From the NCBI GenBank assembly GCA_033782935.1, contig JAWQEG010001220.1, positions 496,001 to 560,000 of the forward strand: a stretch of DNA of 64,000 nt, read 5' to 3'. Of this stretch, positions 33,751-44,905 are shown in pieces. A program made the position numbers and the translations under genes. This DNA is from Petrolisthes cinctipes. Its lineage: Eukaryota > Arthropoda > Malacostraca > Decapoda > Porcellanidae. Position 1 is the stretch's first letter. Each line of letters begins with the position of its first letter. Below the pieces are notes generated by a model, which was given only the letters and a program-made list of their open reading frames with translations, searched no databases and was not told the origin of the DNA.

Positions 33751-35592
33751 TCTCCGAACCACGGCTGTGCTGGCCAGAGGGGGGCTATGAGGAGAACCCT
33801 CCCCCTGAACGTGCGCAGCTTGAGGATCGCCTTCAGGAGGACTGAAGTGGCTGGGGGTGGGAAGAGGTAGAGATGCCCCCACCTGTTCCAGTCCTCTGTG
33901 AAGGCGTCCGGGCCTCCCGCCTCTGTTCTGGATGAGAATGTCAGGAACAGAGGGAGTAGGGCCGTGGATGGGGAGGCGAATAGGTCCACCTCCGGTGTCC
34001 CGTAGCGAAGGCAGAGAGACTCGAACACAAGGGGACGCAGTTGCCACTCGACTGACGTCCCGCTGAACCTGGATAGGGCTTCCGCCCAATCGTTCTCCCG
34101 CCCTGGCACGTAGCGGGCCGAGAGGTGAATGTCCCTCTTGGCCGCTATTGCGAAAATCTGTTCTGACAGGGACAGGAGAATTTCCGACCGTGCGGTGCCC
34201 TGTTTCTGTAGGCACTGCACGGCCGCAACGTTGTCCATATCGAAGCGGACGCCTATCCTGGCAAACTGAGGGTGTCTGTTGAGCCATTCCTTCGCTACCA
34301 TCAACTCCCGGGCGTTGATGTGCAGTAGCCTTTCCCCTTCCTTCCATCCCCCGCAACGTTGATGTCCCAGGCAAGACTGGTATCCCCAGCCTACGTCCGA
34401 TGCGTCTGTCGCCACCATGATCCCCGGGGGAGGGAACACCCAGGGGACCCGCTGACGTAGGGCACCGGGATGTAGCCAGGGGCGAAGGAGGCGGTGGAGA
34501 GAGGGGGACACTTGCCTGGGAAGGTCCCTGTGTGCGGGGGACAGGTGGAGGTTTACCTCCCGCGTCAGCCTCCTGTGTTTCAATCGTCCCAGGGGCATTG
34601 CAGGGGCCGCGAAATTTAGGGACCCGAGCAATGATTCCCACTGGCGGCGAGAGAAAGTACGGGAAAAATGTGCCTGGCGGACGTGGCGGAGGGTCCGGCG
34701 GGCGTTGTCTGGAGCGAGAGAGAGGGTGGCCGAAAGAGAGTCCCACTCTATTCCTAGCCAACACAGCTTGCGAGTGGGGGTGAGAGAGGACTTGGGGATG
34801 TTCAACAGGAACCCCATTTCCTCTAGCACTCCCCTCGCTACCCGGACGTTGTTTGCTACCTGCTCCTTGGAAGGGGCGTGAAGCAACCAATCGTCCAGGT
34901 ACATGAGGGTGGGAACACCCGCCTCTGCCAGACGGGATGCCACCACCCTCACGAGCTTTGTGAAGACTCGCGGAGCTAGAGAAAGACCGAAAGGGAGCCT
35001 GGTAAACTGGAACGTCTCGGTCCCCACCTGGAAGGCCAGAAAACGGCGAAACCTGGGGTGGATCGGGACGTGCCAGTACGCATCCTTGAGATCTAGGGAT
35101 GCTAACCAGTCTCCCTTCCTCAGAACTGTGTGGACCTGAGCAACCGAAACCATCCTGAAATGTAATGTTTTCACGAATTTGTTTAGCTTGCTCAGGTCCA
35201 TCACCAATCTCGTTTTTCCCTGGTCCTTTTTGGGGACCGTGAATAAACGAGAAAGAAAGACCCTTCCCGTCGCCCGCTCCACTACCCCTTTTTCCCGCAT
35301 TTCTAACACATGCGGGACGACCGAAAGTGACACTTTGGTTGAGGCAGGAGGTAGACGTAGTGGCTGTAACGGGAAGAGACAGGTGTCAGTGAGAGTACCG
35401 TTAATCCTAATCCCCCGGGGCCCGAGGGACCCGGGGTGGTTGGAGGGTAAATGACGGGAGAGGCAGAGATTTTGACCGCAAGGGAAAATCTGATTTTGAC
35501 CTAACGGTAACCCAAGGACGGGATTAGGCATAATTCATATGTCAGAAAAGGAAAGATGACAGTTACTCACCGGAACAGTAATCCAGGGCCAT
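33591..35592 (-). CDS. DIRS RT, RNase H and methyltransferase-like protein
   Basis: A 646-codon open frame (35531-33591) has RT motifs RLVMDLSKLN, SLDLKDAYWHVPI (first catalytic Asp), LPFGLSLAP and YLDDWLL. RNase H follows with VATDASDVGWG, INARELM, VRFDMDN and ENDWAEALSR. The C-terminal 150 residues (PEVDLFASPST...LYLFPPPA...LLIAPLWPAQPWF) match the methyltransferase-like region of DIRS elements. A better start is ATG at 35592, giving 22 bases, then a 70-bp intron (35570-35501, GTGAGT...TTAG), rejoining in frame at Gly-Gln-Asn-Gln. It overlaps the recombinase frame at its 3' end. Confidence 0.9.
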
Positions 35593-35679
35593 GACAGGCC
35601 CTGGCGAATTATCCTTGCTGCCCAGCCGTGGGCGGGCCAGGCTGCTGACCACCCTGTGAGACAGCCCAGAGTGGGACCC

Positions 35680-38033
35680 TCAAGTGGAGCGGTCCTTCTG
35701 GGAGGGGTGGTTGAAGGAGGACTTGGGCTTGGAGTAGGACTTGGAGCCCTGTCCCCTTCCCCGAAACGGCTGCTGGCCCCTCTGGGAGGGCCTGTTGTGT
35801 GCTTTCGGGGGAGTGGGATAGGAGGGCCTCGGTAGCCTGGAGGGCTGGGAGGGCCTCCGGGGCTGGTAGGCTGGTCTGGATGGCTGTGGGGCACGTGGCC
35901 TACGGACAAACAGAATGATTAGGAACCAAAGTAGACCCGAAAATCCTTCCATTTCACCCCCGTGAAAACTCGGGTAAGACGAACACGAGAGGTACTTACT
36001 TGGAGGTGGAGGGTTTTGGTAAATTGATTACCGCTGGGAGGGAGGCGAAGATTGTGTCTGTCGCTGGTTGATCAAAGAGGGCAGTGGACAGGGGGGCAGC
36101 TCGCACCACTCCCCTCTGTGCCATCTCCGGCGCAGATTTAGCCGCCGCCTGGCGGGCTGCCAGTCTCGCCTCGGCGAAAGCCTTCGCCTCCTCCTGCATG
36201 AAGTGGGTCGCCATCGCTGCCACGCCCTCCATCACGGTGGCCATGGAAGAGAGGGTGTCACTGTAAGGGGTAAACAAGGAAAAAACCGAGCGAACCCGGG
36301 GATAAGTACCCGGGAGTAACAGAGAGACCCTCTACCCAGTATCCCTAATAAACATGACACACGAGTAAGGTACTCACGCTAGCTGTACACCCGACATCTC
36401 GTGGTAGGAGTTGGTAAGGGCGTTGAGGCAGTCCCTGATCAACGAGGCGGCTGCCCCCGTGGAGATGGTGTGGGCCAACTCTAGATGGGTAGCAGACTCC
36501 GCCTGTCGCAACTTGCCATCGGGCTCCTTCAGCTGATAGGGGACCGGGGGCTCCTTCTCCGTCTTCCACAGGCACTCCCTCAAGCCTGGGGGGGCCCAGG
36601 AATGAGGGAGGATGACGGGGAAAGATGGAGGAGGGGGCTTCCTGGGCGCGTTGTTTCTCTGGTGGTCCAGGGACTTAAGGAGAAGGGCTGGAATGTCCAG
36701 GTCCCCTTCGCCCTTATCCCCCGGGAAGTACGCGTCCGGGGAAAGGAGGAGCGCCGTGTTACCGTGGGAGCGGTCAATCCTCCAAGCCCCGGACAAGTGC
36801 AGCTGGCTGTACTCCACCAGAAAACCCATCGCGTCCAGGGTCGCCGCAGAGGACACCCTAGATGAAGTGGGTACGGGCGCTGAGATAGGACGGACCTTGT
36901 AGAAGGGAATAGCCTCGCCCTTCTCATCCGCCCCCCACTTCACCAGGACGTCATCCCTCCGGTTCCACACGTCTGGTTGAGCCGTGTCCGGAGACCAAGC
37001 CACCAGTCTGCCCTCCTCCGAAGAGTGGGTCCAGGTAGGAGGGAGAAGAGACCAAGAGTAGGGAAGGTATCCGTCTCCCGAAGGAGGGGGTGACGGGGAC
37101 GGAGGTGCGGAGGTAACCAACTCCTCAGCTACGTCCCCCGACGGAGACTCGAGTCCCGGGGAAACGGGAGGCACGAAAAGGACTCCCCCATCCCCGGGAG
37201 GACTCGCGCCCTCGACGGGAGCAGCAGCGGGAGGCGGGGGAAAAAGAGCGGGTTCTGTAGCGGCAGCCGGAGGCTGCGCGATGGACGCCCCAGGAAAAGC
37301 GTGAGGAATAAGGGTGTGGAGGATCTTAACTATCTTCCTCGACGAGGGGCTGTCCCCCCCCCGCTTACCCTTGCGGGATTTGTGGGCGGGCGAAGGAGAG
37401 CTCCCCGACGACGAAGAAGAGGAAGAGGACGACGAAGAAGAGGAGGAAGGAGAACGGCGACGAGCACGGGACTTCCTGGAGTGGCGGGACCTTTTAGCTG
37501 AACGCTTGCGTCCTCTAGAGAGGCCTGAGGAGCCAGCTCTAGCAGGAGGCGAAGCTGGGGGTACCCTGCTGGGCCCTTGTACCGGTGAGGTAGTCGGGGG
37601 AACCAGCGCGACAGACTCGCTCGTTTCCCGGGGGGCTAAGCCCCGAGAAGGAGTCGTAGTACCGTCTAGGGAAGGAGGCTCAATCTCTCGGGCCTCAGGA
37701 GGTTCTAGCCCCTGAGACTCCAAGAGACAGGAAGAAGGGTAACGGGTCCTGAATAAACCCAGGTCCGCTCCCAAAATCGGGTCCACCCACGCCAAAGAAG
37801 AACCGTCTCGTTTGTGGGCCATTCTCCTAGCCCTCGTCCACGCCATACGAAGAGAAGCAAGGGCGGGGAGGGGAGGTAACCCGACACAACTCAGCCCAGG
37901 GGCGGCACACACCACACGCCAAAGGGTCGTAACCCAAGGGAGTGAAGCAGGGTGCGTGAGGCGAACAGTGCAGGTGTCCGTCAGGCGAGACCCGCACGGT
38001 ACACCCCGAAGCAGCACAAAGGGCACGAGTAGG
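35680..38033 (-). pseudogene. DIRS gag, spliced from three exons, with one frameshift
   Basis: The first exon segment follows a strong acceptor (ttctccctcag, ending 38034) and begins with a Cys/His-rich zinc-binding region (CAASGC...HAPC...CGVC). A 1-base indel in the C-rich tract near 37865 shifts it into the long frame with MAWTRARRMAHKR, an Arg/Ser-rich region (SRHSRKSRARRR and poly-Ser), a Pro-rich linker and a conserved C-terminal half. Donor GTGAGTA at 36377, acceptor at 36261; exon 2 is 36260-36000; donor GTAAGT at 35999, acceptor at 35900; exon 3 is 35899-35680, a basic tail (QQPFRGRGQGSKSYSK). Both introns are phase 2 and keep the frame open. Gag would form the RNA-binding particle. 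Confidence 0.75.
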
Positions 38034-38839
38034 CTGAGGGAGAAAAGAATACACAAACATGGGTTAACAAGTGCAAACACTGGAACACAGAAGACACGAA
38101 ACCCATCCTCCCCGAAGGAAAGAAGCGCGGGACACGCCCGCTGTACCCGGGGACCAAGACACGACCCCCCACACTCGCGCACCCGACCAGGGAAAAACCC
38201 CGTAAAACCAAAACAGCCCGCCACATGGAGCGGGTAAAAGAGGGCCCCCCGGACAGAAGGATCCAGAAGGAGGGGGAGGAGGGGACCCGGTAGCCTGAGA
38301 AGAAACACTCCAGGCTAAAAATAATGGAAAAACACCAAAAATCAAATAAAAAACCCCCGCCCGGGAGAGGAAGAGAGAACCAGGGCACAATTCTCACTCC
38401 CCTTTACCGAGAGGGGACACATAATAATCGGGGAAGGCAAGAGGAAGGGCTGCAAAGACCCCATGTGCTCACCACGTGGGGAGGTGAAGTCCCACGTTGC
38501 GCCCACTAACCTCGCTAAAAACCCCAGAAACCCCGATAAAATACACACGAAGAATGTACTAGTGGCAGGAGGAAAGGTGAAAGGGGGGAAAGACGGAGAA
38601 AAACTCCGAACAAAGGGGCTGAAAAGCCCCCCTTCGCTAAGGAAAAGAGAACTCAGTCCTAACGAAGAAAAAAAAAAAAAACCATAAACACCTAAAACCC
38701 TCCTAGAATACACACACGATACATCTGCAAAGCAGGCTAGCCACTAGAACACAAAAGAAACAATAGCAGGAACACGTGACACAATACCATAGCGTAGCAG
38801 CGAGGAGCGTGGATGTTGACTGAGACGTGTTCCGCGACA
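38034..38839 (-). other. DIRS 5' leader
   Basis: Between the right ITR and the zinc-finger part of gag. The acceptor at 38034 implies that the gag start codon or an untranslated exon lies here, but I cannot pick a donor with confidence; GTGAGCA near 38470 is one option. Confidence 0.5.
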
Positions 38840-39062
38840 GAGTGAGCGAGCGGTATTCAGCGGAGGAGGAGCTTAATACCTCACCGCGCCACCACCAGGT
38901 GGCTCCACTATCAGTACAGTGCCAGATTTGAATTTTATTTACTTCTGATGAACGTCAAGGAATTGACCCTTCCAACCCAGATTATGCCTATACGGGGCCT
39001 GGGCTTGTGAAGGGGCGTATTCTATAGCAATCCAGCTGTGCTGGTTTCACTATACCAATAAT
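38840..39062 (-). repeat. DIRS right inverted terminal repeat
   Basis: Reverse complement of the left repeat from CTCACTC inward to the outer end ATTATTGGTATAGTG. On the minus strand this is the upstream end of the element and should carry its promoter. Confidence 0.9.
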
Positions 39063-39089
39063 GTAGGGTTGTTACACCTCCCCCCTGAA

Positions 39090-40800
39090 GACGACGTGGC
39101 ATCCGCCACTACGTTTTCTGACCCCTTGATGTGATGAATGGATATGTTGTATGGTTGGAGGTATAAAGACCACCTTAGCAGGCGTTGGTTGCTGAACTTG
39201 TTTCTCTCAAGGAAGGTCAGTGGATTGTGGTCCGTATAGATGTGTAGTACTGGTCCCCCGGAGTATATATAACATTCAAACTTTTTCAGGGCTGTTATTA
39301 TCGCCAAAAGTTCTGTTTCAATGGTGCTGTACTGCTGCTGGTGGCGGTCTAATTTGGAAGAATGGTAGGCCACGGGGTGAAGACCGTTCTTTTCTTGGAG
39401 AAAAACTGCCCCAGAAGCAATATCACTGGCATCCGTGTGGAGGTAGAATGGTTTGATGAAGTCTGGAGCTACGAGGACTGGCTCGCGACTGAGGAAGGTC
39501 TTAAGTTGAGTGAAGGCTCGCTGACAGTCCTCCGTCCACTCGAACTTAACCTTTCCACTCGTAAGATCTGCGAGTGGCGCTGCAGCAGCCGAGAAATTAG
39601 GGCAGAACTTCCTGTAATACCCAGCCATGCCAAGGAAACGCATCAGGGACTTGCGAGTGGTCGGGACAGGGTATTCCAGTACGGCAGTAACGTTGGCAAC
39701 TTTGGCCTGACAACTCCATGCCCAACTACGTTGCCCAGGTAGTTGATTGAAGCTCTCCCGAAGCATTTCTTGGCCAGTTTCACCGTAAGCTGGGCCCCTT
39801 GCAGCTTCGACAGGACCCGCTTGATTTGGTGTAGATGATGTTGCCACTGGCCTGAGGAGATTAAAATATAGTCTAAATATACTGAGACACCCTGGATATC
39901 CTGCAACAAGTAGTTCATTGTTCGCTGAAAGGTGGCTGGGCCATTGCGCATTCCAAAGGGCATAAGAAGGTACTGAAATAGGCCAAAGTGAGTGGTAAAA
40001 GCAGATATTCACTGGGCCTCCTTGGAGAGTGGAATCTGATAGTACCCTTTTAGCAAATCTATTTTGGTTATAAATTTGGACTGTCCCACCTCATCGATTA
40101 GGTCATCCACTCTAGGAAGAGGGTATGCGTCTGGTACTGTTACTGCGTTGACTCGTCTGTAGTCCGTGCAGAGGCGAAGTTGGCCATCCTCTTTTGGAAC
40201 CAGCAGGCATGGGGACGCCCAGGATGACTGGCTGGGCTCGGCCAGTCCATGTTGGAGAAGATAGTCGACCCCTTTCTTCATCAGCTCCCGCTTCTGTGGG
40301 TGGAGTCTATATGGGTTCTGACGAAGAGGGACTGTTCCTGGAAGTAGTTGTACATCATGACAAGCCACAGTACACCTTCTGGGATGGTCACCAAAGACGT
40401 CCTGGTAAGAGATGATTAGATTTTTAACGTCTGTAGCACGATCACTGGGTAGACATTTTAAATAATCTGGGAGGTTTCCGAGAATCTCAGAGTTCTTAGC
40501 ATTCTCAAAGGGAACATGTTCGGACGGACTTAAAACTACATTACAACAAGATGGTCTCTCCGAGTCAGGGGCAGTGTCAGAAGCGAGACAAGGCTTGAGC
40601 CAGTTTACATGAATAACCTGAGTGCTTTTGCGACGATCTGGAGTGCTTAAAATGTAATCTACTTCATTGGGTCTCTTAATTACAGAGTATGGGCCATGGT
40701 ATTTTGCTTGCAAGGGTGAACCAGGAGTTGGGAAGAAAGCGAGAACCTTATCGCCCTGATTAAATGATCTAGGTTTGGCGTTGACATAGTTAATTTTCAT
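39090..40800 (-). pseudogene. Integrase tail, RT and RNase H of the Gmr1-like gypsy element
   Basis: One frame (40800-40009) runs from the integrase C-terminal (GPY-like) module (KYHGPYSVIKR...VIHVNWLKPC) straight into RT: YRLHPQKRELM, SSWASPCLLVPKED, LCTDYRRVN and TKIDLLKGYYQIPL with the first catalytic Asp. A TGA follows at 40009-40011. Past it the frame continues with MPFGMRNGPATFQRTMN and the active-site box YLDY, where the second Asp is lost. After a frameshift near 39705, RNase H (LHTDASDIASG, TIETELLAI, YTDHNPL) runs to the polypurine tract at 39090. No protease separates integrase from RT. Confidence 0.88.
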
Positions 40801-40837
40801 TATTTCCTGAAATTGTTTAAGATTATGTTTGGCAAAT

Positions 40838-41347
40838 TCATGAATCCTGTGGAGTCTTATTTTTTAAGTGATTAATGTACTGAGTAATTGAACTTAATCT
40901 ATAAGAAGTATCACTTAACAGTTTATCCTTGATGACTTTGAGGGGTCCTCTAACTGGACGGCCAAACAACATCTCAAATGGAGACACTCCTAGGGTCTCG
41001 TTTGGAGTCTCTCTGATCGCAAAAAGTGCAAAGGGTAAGGCTTCATCCCATTCCTGGTTATTTTCATGGCAATGCTTCCTGAGAATTGACTTTAATGTTT
41101 GATGGCATCTCTCCAGTGCGCCCTGAGACTGAGGATGGTAAGCTGTTGAGAGGGTCTGAGTGATACCAAGCTGGGTTAAGACAGCTGTAAAAAGGTCACT
41201 GGTAAAGTTACTGCCACGGTCACTTTGTACTTCCTTGGGAATGCCATAGGTGGTGAACATATTAATTAAAATATTAGCAATAGTTTTGGCCCTTATGTTT
41301 TTGAGAGGAAAAGCTTCTGGGTATCGGGTTGTTGGACACATAGTCAA
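40838..41347 (-). pseudogene. Integrase core of the Gmr1-like gypsy element
   Basis: This piece starts inside the catalytic core: YPEAFPLKN, VQSDRGSNF (second catalytic Asp) and YHPQSQGALERCHQTLK (catalytic Glu), then the ETPNETLGVSPFEMLFGR region. The first Asp and the zinc finger are deleted. A 1-base indel in an A6 run near 40860 separates it from the tail frame that continues into RT. Confidence 0.88.
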
Positions 41348-41383
41348 TATATATTGGTTGCCTTTCCTGGATTTTGGTAGTGG

Positions 41384-41480
41384 GCCCGGTTTGTTTCCTT
41401 AAGAACTGGTTAGGGGTCGAGCCAACCATCAGAAGCACGGCTCATAGTTTGGCGTGGCGAACCATAGTAGGGTTGTTACA
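41384..41480 (-). repeat. Remnant of the gypsy 5' LTR (97 bp), with empty DIRS target
   Basis: Matches the 3' LTR over its first 97 bases in element orientation. It preserves the target CCATAGTAGGG that the DIRS interrupted in the other LTR. Confidence 0.88.
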
Positions 41481-41509
41481 ATATACATGTGAATGTGTGT
41501 ATGTGTACA

Positions 41510-41870
<361 letters not shown>

Positions 41871-41931
41871 GGGTGAGGGGTATTTATCTGTTTTCCGTAT
41901 GTGGGGTGGGCGGGGCCACCATATCAGAGGC

Positions 41932-43757
41932 CTAGTGATTGGTGGATAGGGGGTAGCTTCTGATTCTGGCGCTACGTCTGAGTTGTTGGTTGGTTGTAGT
42001 GGTGGTGGGTAAGATGTTAGATGTTTGTGGTGGGTCAGTAGGTGTTGGAGGTGTGGTGAGTATCCTGACGGTGTTGGTGATGTGTCGTTTTCTGGAGGGC
42101 AGTATTTGGAGGTCTTGTGTCTGGTTGTTAATAGAGGGTTGTAGGGTTTCTATGTAGATCGCTTCTAGGTAGGAGAGTCTTCTGCTGTCTGTTTCTTTGT
42201 CTAGTATGGTGGTATTGTTTACTAGTTTGTCTCGTGTCAGAGCTTGGTTGTCGTGGGTAAGGTAGTGGTCTTTTATAGACCCTGACTGGAGGTGCATGGT
42301 GAGACGACGAGACAGTGATGTTTGTGTTTTACCAACATAGTGGTGAGGCTCACAGTCCACACTGTTACAGGTGTGTTGGTAAATCACGTGGTCACTGTTC
42401 ATCGGTCTCTTGGGGGTAGTAGGTCGGTTGTGTAGGGTGAGGTTCGAGGTTTTAGGAGACTTGTAGTAAATTACTAGTTTGATCTCGCTGTCTGGGTCGG
42501 TGGGGTGAACATTCTTCTTTATTATGTCTCTTAGTATGGTCTCGTCAGTCTTGTAGTCGGTAGACATGTAGTTGCGGTAGTAAAGTTTGATATCACTGTT
42601 GGGTTTGGTTGGGGGATTCACCTCGTACCATTTTTCTAGCTGGAGTTTGATGGTGTTGGAGACGTCTGTGTTGGAATATCCATTGTTTACCAGGACTTGG
42701 GTGAGACGGTCCAGTTCCTGGTGTGTGTCTCTCCAGCTGGTGCAGTGGGAGAGAGCCCTCCTGACGTAGGATGAGATGGTGGATTGGAGGTATCTCTTGG
42801 GGCATTCACTGTCACCATTTAGACACCGTCCGTTGTTGGTGGACTTTGTGTACACTGTGGTTCGGAAGTCTGAGTCGTGGTGGGCAACCAAGAGGTCCAG
42901 GAAGGGTAGTTTGCCATCCGTTGATTTTTCGTAGGTGAAGTTCAGACCAGACGAGGAGATAAACCGTTGTTGTAGTAGTAGTAGCTCGTCTAGGTCCTTC
43001 ACTTGAACAAAAATGTCGTCAACATACCGACAGTATATCGATGGGCGATTACATTTGAGAAGGTCCTCTTCAACAGTACCCATAAAGAAGTTAGCGAAGA
43101 GGACCCCCAGGGGGCTACCCATCGCTATACCGTCAATCTGCTGATACATATTGCCACGGGGGCAAATAAATGGAGCTTCCTTGGTGCAGAGTTCAAGTAG
43201 AGTCTTGAGGCAGGTCTTGGGGATGTCCAGTCGTGGGAGGTCTGGGTGTTCGTAAACCCGGTGGAGGATGATGTCTATAGTTTTATCCACTGGTACATTA
43301 GTGAACAAACTCTCAACATCCAGGGAGGCGATGATATGGTTGTCTACTTTAGGAGAGTCACGGAGAATTTGTAGAAAATCTGTGGCTGAACTGAGGCTGT
43401 ACTTGTTGGGCACGTAAGGTGAGAGTAAGTTATTCAGAGATTTGGCCAGTTGGTATGTTGCAGTTGGGATCTGGGAGATGATAGGCCTGAGGGGGTTCCC
43501 AGGCTTGTGGGTTTTCACTGTGCCATAGGCGTAACCAGGCGCAAATTCTCCAATGAGTTTTTTCAGGTGTATCCCTCCAGCCTTAGCGTTGATGGTAGAA
43601 ATGGTGGTGTTGGCCCTTCGCTTGATGTCGTTGGTGGGGTTGCGCGTGATTCTTTTGAATTTGCTGGTGTCACTTAGAATGTTGTCTACTTTCTGTAGGT
43701 ATTCCTCTCTTCCATGGACAACTAAAGAGGAGGCCTTATCAGCACGACGAATGTTTG
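41932..43757 (-). CDS. Penelope-like reverse transcriptase with GIY-YIG endonuclease
   Basis: The frame is open from the (AT)n edge at about 43757. It begins with [19 protein letters not shown], the Penelope N-terminal block, then [26 protein letters not shown] (first catalytic Asp), [17 protein letters not shown] and CRYVDDIFV (YVDD box). The C-terminal part has VIYQHTC...[18 protein letters not shown], a GIY-YIG nuclease with Val replacing two hydrophobic positions, and a Cys pair before it. Met at 43518 is internal, not the true start; earlier N-terminal residues probably lie in the upstream pseudo-LTR. The product would nick DNA and prime synthesis. Confidence 0.9.
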
Positions 43758-43766
43758 TTTGAAAGA

Positions 43767-44072
<306 letters not shown>

Positions 44073-44128
44073 GATAAACTCATTAATGCAGAACAAGCCA
44101 TTTCCTTCAACCTCGTTTGTTTGAAAGA

Positions 44129-44203
<75 letters not shown>

Positions 44204-44204
44204 G

Positions 44205-44790
44205 AAACCTTACTTCACCGTGGGGTGTGTGTATGCAAAATAACCACAGGAGAAATAATAGACAGAACAGTAAGTACTTTCGTATATTACATCCTCAGAC
44301 AGAGTGAAACATAAAAGGGTATAGTCGGAGTATATATACACATAGGCCACCTGGGGGTGGATGAGAGGTTACCTCGCCAGCCATATCAAAAGATACTTGT
44401 CCTTCCATTCCATGAAAACTTTATTGATTGTATTCAGGTACTGAAGAAACTCAATGTACAAATAGTGTTTAAATATGATAATACAGTTAAAAAAACTCTC
44501 ATCAAGAATAGTCCAGAAAATGACTCTGGTGTAATATATAAAATTCCATGTAGGGACTGTGACCAGTTTTATATAGGACAGTCTGGTAAAGATTTAAAAA
44601 CTAGAGTATCACAACATAAGTATAGCGTCAAGGTGGGACAACAAAGTAGTGGATTATTCCAACATAAAGCTATCAACAATCACCATATTAATTGGGCTGG
44701 CTCTAAAGTTTTAGCTAAGGCAAAATGTTTTTATGAAAGGAATGTAATCGAATCTTGTATGATTTCTAATACATAGGATAGAAATGTGAA
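44205..44790 (+). pseudogene. Second Penelope-like element, GIY-YIG 3' fragment
   Basis: The plus-strand frame at 44357-44776 encodes KNSPENDSGVIYKIPCRDCDQFYIGQ in sequence, with SGKDLKTRVSQHK after it, a canonical GIY-YIG domain with the CxxC typical of Penelope elements, followed by HHINWAGSKVL and a stop. RT is absent, so this is a 5'-truncated copy of a different Penelope lineage from its neighbour. It appears to sit in the intron of the P-type transposase gene. Confidence 0.8.
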
Positions 44791-44905
44791 TTTGAGTTAT
44801 GGTCATTATATATATATGTGTGTGCTTTTAAGTTGGTATTTGTGTACATCATAATTAGAAACGAGGTACTGCAGGCACAGCGTTATAGCAATTTTTGTTT
44901 TGCAG

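Larger units (their letters stand above)
31645..39062 (-). mobile_element. DIRS retrotransposon, structurally complete (7418 bp)
   Basis: The element has inverted terminal repeats, an internal complementary region and minus-strand gag, RT/RNase H/methyltransferase-like and tyrosine recombinase genes: the defining DIRS layout. The target is intact in the other LTR copy (41462-41480 reads CCATAGTAGGG), which shows insertion between CCATA and GTAGGG with no target duplication, as expected for recombinase-mediated integration. Lesions are few: one stop in the recombinase and one indel in gag. Confidence 0.93.
31099..41480 (-). mobile_element. Gypsy element with integrase before RT (Gmr1-like), host of a DIRS insertion
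   Basis: On the minus strand the order is partial 5' LTR (41480-41384), integrase (41347-40640), RT (40500-39740), RNase H (to 39090), a polypurine tract (TTCAGGGGGGAGG) and the 3' LTR (39076-39063 continuing at 31644-31099). Integrase upstream of RT is the Ty1/copia order and in Ty3/gypsy is known from the Gmr1 group. A 4-base duplication, ATAT, flanks the element (31095-31098 and 41481-41484). Gag, protease and the integrase N-terminus are deleted. Confidence 0.82.

Noticed and set aside
33481..34890. 469-codon Pro/Gly-rich frame overlapping DIRS RT
   Set aside because: Only its last 70 or so codons are real (recombinase N-terminus); the rest is an out-of-frame reading of the GC-rich RT gene.
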